Shown here in pieces: positions 9,603 through 20,495 of a stretch of DNA of 64,000 nt. Made by a program: the position numbers and the translations under genes. The notes beneath the pieces are model-generated. The model had not been told where the DNA came from. It did not search any database and worked only from the letters and a program-made list of their open reading frames with translations. The first letter of the stretch is position 1, and each line of letters opens with the position of its first letter. This DNA comes from Saccharopolyspora phatthalungensis (lineage in GTDB: Bacteria > Actinomycetota > Actinomycetes > Mycobacteriales > Pseudonocardiaceae), in contig NZ_JACHIW010000001.1 in the NCBI RefSeq assembly GCF_014203395.1, positions 3,517,501 through 3,581,500 of the forward strand, written 5' to 3'.

Positions 9603-9955
9603 AGATGCCGCGGAGTGTCTTCCGGCACGCAGGGGTACCCCCGGCGCGAACGAACGGTTAAATTTGACGACAGACCGTGTCCAGCGGCGTGCGGTCGCGG
9701 TCGCGCTAACCCAAGCGAGGGCGTAACTACAAGATGGTCAGCATCACTCCCGCAGTGCTGCTTCTGCGTATCGCGACTGTTAAAGTTCTCTGAACACTCC
9801 GGTCGCAGCGAGCGGGCTTTTGCGCCCGAAAACTTCTGTCGAGAAACCGGAAGTCATCTGCGGGCCAGCGTCGTCCCGTGCCCAGGAGTCATGAAGTCAG
9901 GTCAGGAATCGACCGTCGACTTCCAGCACGAGAAATGACGAGGGAGGTCTGCGCA
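9603..9955. promoter_or_regulatory. gltB upstream region
   Basis: About 350 bases without a gene between the divergent importer operon and gltB. It is less GC-rich than its flanks around 9640-9840. Seen in it: palindrome GTTC-TCT-GAAC (9785-9795), TAAAGT at 9781-9786 as a possible -10, and a small CGGGC/GCCCG hairpin near 9817-9832. No riboswitch class was recognised. The ribosome binding site GGAGG (9943-9947) sets the gltB start. Confidence 0.4.
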
Positions 9956-14498
<4,543 letters not shown>

Positions 14499-14506
<8 letters not shown>

Positions 14507-16004
14507 CCCGAGGGGTTTTCTGAAGTACGGGCGGGCCGACGCCCCCAAGCGCCCCATCGACGACCGGCTGGGCGACTGGCACGAGGTCTACGCGGCGCTG
14601 TCCACTGAGGACTGCAAGGCGGAGACGGGGAAGCAAGCCGCGCGGTGCATGGACTGCGGTATCCCGTTCTGCCACTCCGGTTCGGCAGGTTGTCCGCTGG
14701 GCAACCTGATTCCGGAGTGGAACAACATGGTGCGCCGTGGCCAGTGGCAGGAGGCCAGCGAACGACTGCACGCCACCAACAACTTCCCGGAGTTCACCGG
14801 CAAGTTGTGCCCCGCGCCGTGCGAGGCGGGCTGCGTGCTCGCGATCTCGCCGGAGGCCGGCGGCGCGGTGGCCATCAAACGGGTCGAGGAGACCATCGCC
14901 GAAGTCAGCTGGGCAAACGACTACGTCACCGCCCAGGTGACCGATGCGCACACCGGAAAGCGCGTGGCCGTGGTCGGCTCCGGGCCGGGTGGGCTGGCGG
15001 CGGCGCAGCAGCTGACCCGGGCGGGGCACGAGGTGACCGTGTTCGAGCGCGACGACCGTATCGGCGGGCTGCTGCGCTACGGCATCCCCGAGTTCAAGAT
15101 GGAAAAGTCCGTCCTCGACCGGCGGTTGGCGCAGATGCGCGCCGAGGGCACGAAGTTCATCACCGGCTGCGAGGTCGGCGTCGACCTCACCGTCGAGGAA
15201 CTGCGTGCCGGTTATGACGCCGTGGTGCTCGCGGTGGGCGCGCTGCGCGGCCGCGACGACACCACGGTGCCGGGCCGCGAGCTCAAGGGCGTGCACCTGG
15301 CCATGGAGCACCTGGTGCCGGCGAACAAGGAGTGCGAGGGCGACGGTCCGACGCCGATTTCGGCCAAGGGCAAGCACGTCATCATCCTCGGCGGCGGCGA
15401 CACGGGCGCGGACTGCTATGGCACCGCGACCCGGCAGGGCGCGCTTTCGGTGACGCAGCTGGACAACTATCCGCAGCCGCCGACGACCCGCGACGACGAT
15501 CGGTCGCCGTGGCCGACTTGGCCGTACATCCTGCGCACCTATCCGGCGCACGAGGAGGCCGGAAAGCGCAAGTTCGCCGTGGCGATCGAGTCCTTCGTCG
15601 GTGATGACGAAGGCAACGTCCGCGCGGTGCGGCTGCGCGAGGTGAGGGTGCAGCGCGACGCCGAGGGCAGCCGGCAGATCGTGCCGGTGTCCGACGAGGT
15701 CCAGGAATTGCCCTGCGATCTGGCGCTGCTGGCCATCGGTTTCGACGGTGTCGAGCACATGGCGTTGCTGGACGGCCTCGGCATCGAGCTGACCAAGCGC
15801 GGCACCATCGGCTGCGGCTCGAACTGGGAGACCACCGCGCCCGGCGTGTTCGTCTGCGGCGACGCCCACCGCGGCGCGTCGCTGGTGGTGTGGGCGATCG
15901 CGGAGGGCCGCTCGGTGGCCAACGCGGTCGACGCCTACCTCACCGGCGACTCCCAGCTCCCGTCCCCGGTCAACCCCACGGCACTACCCCTCGCGGTGGC
16001 CTGA
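14499..16004 (+). CDS. gltD: Glutamate synthase small subunit
   Basis: NADPH/FAD subunit that delivers electrons to GltB through 4Fe-4S clusters. The GTG at 14499 follows GGAGG (14488-14492) and lies inside the end of gltB. 501 residues. The N-terminal ferredoxin-like part has the cluster cysteines in [20 protein letters not shown] and [10 protein letters not shown]; the FAD fold begins with [17 protein letters not shown] near residue 155 and the NADPH fold with [14 protein letters not shown]. Reading continues from upstream only as an artefact of gltB. Confidence 0.97.
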
Positions 16005-16026
16005 TCCGCGACACTGCTGGTTGGAA

Positions 16027-16065
16027 GGCCGGTTGGTGCGAGCGTGAAACTGGCACCAACCGGCC
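16027..16065. terminator. Bidirectional terminator after gltD
   Basis: Perfect 13-bp inverted repeat GGCCGGTTGGTGC / GCACCAACCGGCC with a 13-nt loop, 22 nt after the gltD stop. It lies between converging genes (gltD plus, HemC-like minus) and is followed by GGAAAACGG, so it can serve both. Confidence 0.75.
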
Positions 16066-16128
16066 GGAAAACGGACCCAATGCCGGTCGGGGGCATGACA
16101 ACGACACCGGTCCGCGTCTAGCGCCCGC

Positions 16129-16698
16129 TCAGTCCGCTGAGGACTCCGCGAACCAAACTGAAGTCGCTTCGTGGTAAAGGGCGCTGGGGTGGGTTGCGCG
16201 GGCGTGATTGAGTCGTTCGGCAATGTCGCGGTGCAGGAGGATGGTGGCGTGGTCGGGTTGGGACCATTGCCAGTCTGCTAATTCGCTTTGTTGCAGGTGG
16301 ATTTGCTGCGCGAGTTCATCCGCGCGTAGAACGTCGTGCACGTCGCCGCGCGGCAGATTTGCGCCGAACTCGGTCCCTTTCGGTAGCGGGACGTCTCCGG
16401 GCACGTCCTTCATAGAGTGCACAGCGATATCGATCTTGCCGCAGATCAACGCCCGATCGATCTCCTTCGTGAAGTTCCCCTTCCCGCCCAGCAAGGAAAG
16501 GTCACCTGTCCAGAGATCGGCAGAGGTTTCAATTCCAACCGTTTCGATCGCTAGGCCCGGCACGCGTTGTTCGATGCTGCTCACCACGCGCTGAGTCTGG
16601 GCTTTCGCCAAGGGAGTGGTGCGGGTGCCGATGCGAAGAGGCGCATCCGCGAACCGTTCCCGGAGATCGTCAGTCATGATGTCGGAAGGAGCGGTCAT
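16129..16698 (-). CDS. Half-length HemC-like (porphobilinogen deaminase N-domain) protein
   Basis: 189 residues. Residues about 14-125 are clearly related to domain 1 of hydroxymethylbilane synthase: LRIGTRTTPLAKAQTQRV, GGKGNFTKEIDRALI and DIAVHSMKDVPGDVPLP, the last containing the catalytic Asp position. After GANLPRGDVHDVL the similarity stops and an unrelated tail follows (ending HEATSVWFAESSAD). The rest of domain 2 and the whole cofactor domain with its dipyrromethane cysteine are absent; normal HemC has about 310 residues. It therefore cannot be an ordinary deaminase. ATG 16698 is chosen for GGAG upstream; an ATG at 16677 is possible. It overlaps the preceding small gene and belongs to the accessory island. 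Confidence 0.75.
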   Translation of the reverse strand: MTAPSDIMTDDLRERFADAPLRIGTRTTPLAKAQTQRVVSSIEQRVPGLAIETVGIETSADLWTGDLSLLGGKGNFTKEIDRALICGKIDIAVHSMKDVPGDVPLPKGTEFGANLPRGDVHDVLRADELAQQIHLQQSELADWQWSQPDHATILLHRDIAERLNHARATHPSALYHEATSVWFAESSAD

Positions 16699-17011
16699 GT
16701 TCAGCAGTACTCCGATCATTCCTTGGGTTTTGCATCGTCCCGCAATGCCCCAGGAGACGATCAGCCGGTTTGGCGCGCTGTAGACCCTCCAGGGCGCGGA
16801 TGCGGGCATTAGCGCAGGCGCGGCAGCCCACCACGCTGATCCGCGCGTGCGCCGGTGCATCGCTGCCGATGATTCGGGAACCGCACCACGTCCGGCCGTC
16901 GCGGCGGGGATTGCATTCGTGCGCAACACGGTGATGATCAAGCCAGGTCTCGGCGTGTTCGCCGGAGGCGGTAGCGGTGTCGGCGAACCACGGCGCTGCG
17001 GTGATGGTCAT
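16670..17011 (-). CDS. Small cysteine-containing protein of unknown function
   Basis: 113 residues from ATG 17011 (earlier in-frame TTG 17110 is possible). Cysteines lie in AHECNPRRDGRTWCGSR and VVGCRACAN, a C-x(n)-C ... C-x2-C spacing that could bind zinc. The C-terminal third is polar and may be non-conserved, since it overlaps the HemC-like start by 29 nt. I do not recognise the family. The short overlap suggests co-expression with the HemC-like gene; both run away from the XRE regulator. Confidence 0.55.
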   Translation of the reverse strand: MTITAAPWFADTATASGEHAETWLDHHRVAHECNPRRDGRTWCGSRIIGSDAPAHARISVVGCRACANARIRALEGLQRAKPADRLLGHCGTMQNPRNDRSTAEHDRSFRHHD

Positions 17012-17116
17012 CCGGCGGACACCGCCTTTTTCCGCAGTCGGACAAGCTTGGCCGGGCATCGGTTGCACAGCGCGAGCAGGACAAGCACGTGTTCGGGCAT
17101 GATTAGACAATCGTCT

Positions 17117-17189
17117 GTAATCAACTAATTACATAAGGTCACCAGGCGGTTGTCTTTGGTCTTCTGGGAGATGTCCGGGCGATGTCCGG
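17117..17189. promoter_or_regulatory. Divergent control region before the XRE regulator
   Basis: Contains an AT-rich inverted repeat GTAAT-CAACTA-ATTAC (17117-17132) and a direct repeat GATGTCCGG at 17170-17178 and 17181-17189 (11-nt period, one helical turn). CAGACT at 17223-17228 sits 6 nt before the XRE start and could be a leaderless -10. These are plausible operators for the regulator itself; evidence is only pattern and position. Confidence 0.4.
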
Positions 17190-17234
17190 TGGCAGCGGGG
17201 TGACAGAACCGGTGCGCATGGACAGACTGGGCTC

Positions 17235-18485
17235 GTGGGAAACAAGCTCCGTGCGTTCCGCCACGCCCGACGCTGGCGTCAGCGTGACCTTGCCGACCAG
17301 GTGGAGGTGATGTCCCGGCGCGTGCTGAACGAGACGCTGAGTGTCACGGAGCGCACGATTAGTCGGTGGGAAGGCGGCGACACTCCTTCTCTGCCCGCGC
17401 AACGAGTCATTGCGGCAGTATTCGAGACTACTCCGGAAGAATTGGGATTTCCCGCCCCGGCGCCGGAAGTGGCCGTTGCCAGCGGGCTCGGCCTCGGTGA
17501 CGGTTTCGCTGCTCCCGAACCGGACGCGGTTGATGCGTTCGAACTGGTCGCTCGTCTGACTCGTTCTGATGCCTCGGACGCGACGCTGGCGATGCTTGCC
17601 CGGCGGGTGGATCTGCTCTGTCGCGAATACCCGGTGCGCAGGGCTGACGAACTGCTCGCCGAGTCGCGCCGCTGGCTGGACCGGACGCTGGCCATGACCG
17701 ACCGGCGCCTTACGTTGACGCAGCATCGCGAAACGCTCGTGCAAGCCGGATGGTTGTCGGCGTTGGTCGCGTGCCTCACCTACGACCTGGGCGACGCGTC
17801 CGGCGCTGAAACGTGGCGCGAGGCTACCGCCCAGCTCGGGAACGAAACGGGGCACTCCGAACTGATCGGCTGGTCCTACGAAATCGCCGCATGGATGGCG
17901 CTCACCTCTGGTCGCCCCGCCGATGCCGCCGAATACGCCACCGTTGGCGAAGAAATCGACGGAACCTCGTGCGTCAGCGTGCAACTCGCCGCCCAACGGG
18001 CGCGCGCTCTCGCGTTGGCCGGGGACCGTGTCGGTGCCGAAGCCGCGATGGCACGGGGCCGCGCAACTCTGGCTCATCTACCCGCACCGGCAGACCCCGA
18101 TCACCACTTCGTGATCGACCCCGCCAAAGCAGACTTCTATGCAGTCGATGTGTACCGCATGCTGGACATGCGGGAGGCGGCTAGCGAGTATGCCCACCGC
18201 GTTCTCGATTACTGCGAACGCCCCGATGGCTCGATTCGCTCGCCCATGCGCCGAAGCGAAGCGCTGATGACCCTTGGCACGGTCGCCGCCCGAAACGGAG
18301 AACTCGACGCCGCAGTGGCCCACGGTCTGAATGCGCTTGGCGACTCCCGCAAGTGCCTGCCGTCACTGCTTGCCGTGGCCGCTGATCTGAACACCGAGCT
18401 ACGGCAACACAACCACGAACCCGTCGTGGGGCAGTGGCGCGAAGCACTCGATGCTATACGGGCACCGCTCACCCTGGAGTCCTGA
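17235..18485 (+). CDS. XRE-family regulator with TPR-like C-domain
   Basis: 416 residues. The N-terminal helix-turn-helix spans about residues 1-75 (KLRAFRHARRWRQRDLADQ and RTISRWEGGDTPSLPAQRV), with an insertion between helices 2 and 3 (VEVMSRRVLNETLSV). The rest is an all-helical array of alanine-rich pairs, like the TPR-type sensor domains of actinobacterial peptide-sensing or pathway-specific regulators. GTG 17235 lacks a ribosome binding site and may be leaderless. It converges with the methyltransferase gene (10 nt between stops), so it is likely the local regulator of the island; target unknown. A segment of this gene (18245-18381) is duplicated at 20164-20300. Confidence 0.8.
   Translation: MGNKLRAFRHARRWRQRDLADQVEVMSRRVLNETLSVTERTISRWEGGDTPSLPAQRVIAAVFETTPEELGFPAPAPEVAVASGLGLGDGFAAPEPDAVDAFELVARLTRSDASDATLAMLARRVDLLCREYPVRRADELLAESRRWLDRTLAMTDRRLTLTQHRETLVQAGWLSALVACLTYDLGDASGAETWREATAQLGNETGHSELIGWSYEIAAWMALTSGRPADAAEYATVGEEIDGTSCVSVQLAAQRARALALAGDRVGAEAAMARGRATLAHLPAPADPDHHFVIDPAKADFYAVDVYRMLDMREAASEYAHRVLDYCERPDGSIRSPMRRSEALMTLGTVAARNGELDAAVAHGLNALGDSRKCLPSLLAVAADLNTELRQHNHEPVVGQWREALDAIRAPLTLES
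18245..18381 (+). repeat. Direct repeat A, first copy
   Basis: 137 bp inside the XRE regulator gene that recur at 20164-20300 with one mismatch (CGACTCCCG here, CGACCCCCG there). This is the intact-gene copy. Confidence 0.9.
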
Positions 18486-18495
18486 CCAGGAGTCC

Positions 18496-19596
18496 CTACA
18501 GGGGCCAGCGGTGTTCGCTGTCCGGTGCGTCGATCCACACAGTGTGCGTGCCGTCTGGTGTCACGGTCAGCCCATAACGGTCCGGGGTCGGCTTGCCCGC
18601 GTCACGCCACCAGATGTAGGCCGCGTCGACCTCGTCCCATAGACGACGGGGGCCGTATTGGTGAACAGTCCACGGGTCTTGTCCTCGCACGAGGGTGACC
18701 CGGGACCACGAGTGTGAACGCACATCGTGTAGTTCGATCCTGCGGTGATCGTGGTCGAGGTCTTCCACGGTGAAGTAGCACGACGGCACCCGGAGGCCGA
18801 TCGTGAAGGCCGCACGAGTGAAGGTGACCATCTCGAACAGTTCGTGTCCGTCGCGCGTGGTTTGCGTCGTTTCGGCTATGTCCAGTTCGTCCGCGGCCGG
18901 TTCGAGGAAGTCCCGGCGTTGGTGGCGCACGCGCATGAACGCCACGTTGATTCCGCACCGGCCCGACGCCGAGCGGTCCTCGTGGACTTCCAACCGGGTC
19001 AGCGCGTCGTCCCCGTAGTCGGTGCCCCACGGCGTGAGTATCACGCCACCGGGCCGTGTCTGGTCGATCCACGGCCGGGGGATCGCGCGGACGGACGCGG
19101 TGCACGTGATCCGGTCGTACGGGGCTTCTGGTGCGTATCCCTCGGCGCCATCTCCGGTCACCACCAACGGCGCGTAGCCGGCATCGGCAAGGCAACGGCG
19201 GGCGTCCTCGGCCAGGGCCGGGTCCACCTCGACCGAGACGACGTGCCCTCGCTTGCCAACCCGCGCGGAGAGCAGAGCGGCGTTCCACCCGGTCCCGGTT
19301 CCGATCTCCAAGACGCGGTATCCGTCGTGTACCTCAAGTGCGGTGAGCATGGCCGCGACCAAGGACGGCTGACTGCACGAGCTGGACGGCCGCAAGCCCA
19401 GGTTCCCCGGCGTGGTCGTGCCGTCGTCCACCTGCGTGATGATCGGCTCGTCGGCTGCTACCAGCTCACGCCAGCGTGTTTCGTCATCATCCCGCGAGAC
19501 CGAGACGAACCCGTCCGTGGCGGGGTCGTCAACCCACACTACGGACGGGATGAACGGCGCACGCGGCACGGCGAGTCGTTCGTGCCAGCCAGTCAC
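18496..19596 (-). CDS. PIMT-like O-methyltransferase, candidate RiPP aspartate modifier
   Basis: 366 residues. The first half is the protein-L-isoaspartate methyltransferase fold: substrate loop RPSSSCSQPSLVAAM (residues about 69-83), SAM motif I VLEIGTGTGWNAALL (95-109), acidic residue in SVEVDPALAEDA, and PRPWIDQTRPGGVILTPWGT. True repair PIMTs are about 220 residues; this one has an extra 150-residue C-terminal domain with GPRRLWDEVDAAYIWWRDAG, as in PIMT homologues that modify ribosomal peptides in graspetide, lanthipeptide and imiditide clusters. GTG 19596 lies 14 nt after the stop of a 37-codon peptide gene, so the two are almost certainly one mRNA. Likely chemistry: Asp methyl ester formation, then aspartimide. 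Confidence 0.85.
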   Translation of the reverse strand: MTGWHERLAVPRAPFIPSVVWVDDPATDGFVSVSRDDDETRWRELVAADEPIITQVDDGTTTPGNLGLRPSSSCSQPSLVAAMLTALEVHDGYRVLEIGTGTGWNAALLSARVGKRGHVVSVEVDPALAEDARRCLADAGYAPLVVTGDGAEGYAPEAPYDRITCTASVRAIPRPWIDQTRPGGVILTPWGTDYGDDALTRLEVHEDRSASGRCGINVAFMRVRHQRRDFLEPAADELDIAETTQTTRDGHELFEMVTFTRAAFTIGLRVPSCYFTVEDLDHDHRRIELHDVRSHSWSRVTLVRGQDPWTVHQYGPRRLWDEVDAAYIWWRDAGKPTPDRYGLTVTPDGTHTVWIDAPDSEHRWPL

Positions 19597-19600
19597 GATG
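19387..19600 (+). repeat. Direct repeat B, first copy
   Basis: 214 bp covering the 5' end of the methyltransferase gene. The same sequence recurs at 20299-20495 lacking 16 nt (the stretch after GGTT at about 19402) and one further base. This is the intact-gene copy. Confidence 0.9.
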
Positions 19601-19610
19601 TTGTGCCGCC

Positions 19611-19724
19611 CTACTTCTCGTCGTCGTCCTCATGCTTGTTCGGGTCGCCCTTGCTGCCCCAGTTCTCCCACTTTTCCGGCTGGGGCTCTCCCCGACCGTC
19701 GCGATCGGCGTCCCTTTTGCCCAC
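19611..19724 (-). CDS. 37-aa charged peptide, candidate RiPP precursor
   Basis: GTG 19724 has a near-ideal ribosome binding site, AGGAGGT, 6 nt upstream (19731-19737), and the TAG is 14 nt before the methyltransferase start. The product begins VGKRDADRDGRGEPQ, has a middle PEKWENWGSKGDPNK and ends HEDDDEK. By count it holds 7 Asp, 5 Glu, 5 Lys, 3 Arg and 2 Trp, and no Cys or Thr, so it is unsuited to lanthionine or thioether chemistry but offers many Asp sites for a PIMT-type enzyme. No signal peptide or double-glycine leader. The strong start and tight coupling to the methyltransferase are the evidence; homologues were not searched. Confidence 0.65.
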   Translation of the reverse strand: MGKRDADRDGRGEPQPEKWENWGSKGDPNKHEDDDEK

Positions 19725-20163
19725 CTTCCTACCTCCTGTTGTTTCCTGTGCTGTGCCGCGCTTTTGGCGCGGAAATATCAGCACTGGTCGTCAATACGGT
19801 GACAGTGGCCGAGCGCCGTCGTCAGCGCCCCCGGGGTTCTACACACCCTGCACTGATCGTCCAGGTAGACACAGAAAATGTCATCACCAATCCGAGCGAA
19901 CATCCATACAATCGTCGTGATGCCATCGCACCGCGGATTATTCACATTGTCCGCACGCGGTTATGGATTATTCCGCGTCTACCGCGTCGGCACAACACGA
20001 ACCTTCCTCGTATTTCGGGGCACGCATCCCCCATTTCAGGCTCGATGCCGTTTGCGATCATGTTGGCCACTTCGCGTTCAATTCGTTCTGCGGATTCTTC
20101 GGAAGTGGTATCCGGCTTTCCGCAACAACGCCAGGGCCTTTCCCCGCGCTTCGGGTGCCAGAA
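19725..20163. other. Non-coding, lower-GC stretch upstream of the peptide gene
   Basis: About 440 bases without a convincing gene. GC is visibly below that of the flanks (for example GGATTATTCACATTG near 19937). It has a hairpin CCGCGC-TTTTG-GCGCGG (19756-19772) in the presumed 5' region of the peptide mRNA and a TTGACG on the minus strand near 19787-19792 that could be a -35. At 20108-20136 it carries a 29-bp stretch matching 27 positions of the helicase-associated gene (20992-21020). Open frames here are short and have no family features. Confidence 0.5.
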
Positions 20164-20495
20164 CATGCGCCGAAGCGAAGCGCTGATGACCCTTGGCACG
20201 GTCGCCGCCCGAAACGGAGAACTCGACGCCGCAGTGGCCCACGGTCTGAATGCGCTTGGCGACCCCCGCAAGTGCCTGCCGTCACTGCTTGCCGTGGCCG
20301 GCCGCAAGCCCAGGTTCCGTCGTCCACCTGCGTGATGATCGGCTCGTCGGCTGCTACCAGCTCACGCCAGCGTGTTTCGTCATCATCCCGCGCGCCGAGA
20401 CGAACCCGTCCGTGGCGGGGTCGTCAACCCACACTACGGACGGGATGAACGGCGCACGCGGCACGGCGAGTCGTTCGTGCCAGCCAGTCACGATG
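20164..20495 (+). pseudogene. Chimeric partial duplicate of the XRE / methyltransferase locus
   Basis: 20164-20300 copies 18245-18381 (3' part of the XRE gene) and 20299-20495 copies 19387-19600 (5' part of the methyltransferase gene). The two pieces, 1005 bp apart in the intact locus, are joined here with only about 2 nt of microhomology (CG). The methyltransferase piece has a 16-nt deletion and a 1-nt loss, so neither fragment can be expressed as protein. The block ends inside the last codon region of the helicase-associated gene at 20488. Confidence 0.85.

Noticed and set aside
9603..9955. Cobalamin riboswitch between the importer and gltB
   Set aside because: No B12-box-like conserved sequence was found on either strand, although the importer could carry cobalamin.
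18745..19920. 391-codon plus-strand frame over the methyltransferase gene
   Set aside because: Antisense to a gene with clear SAM-binding motifs.
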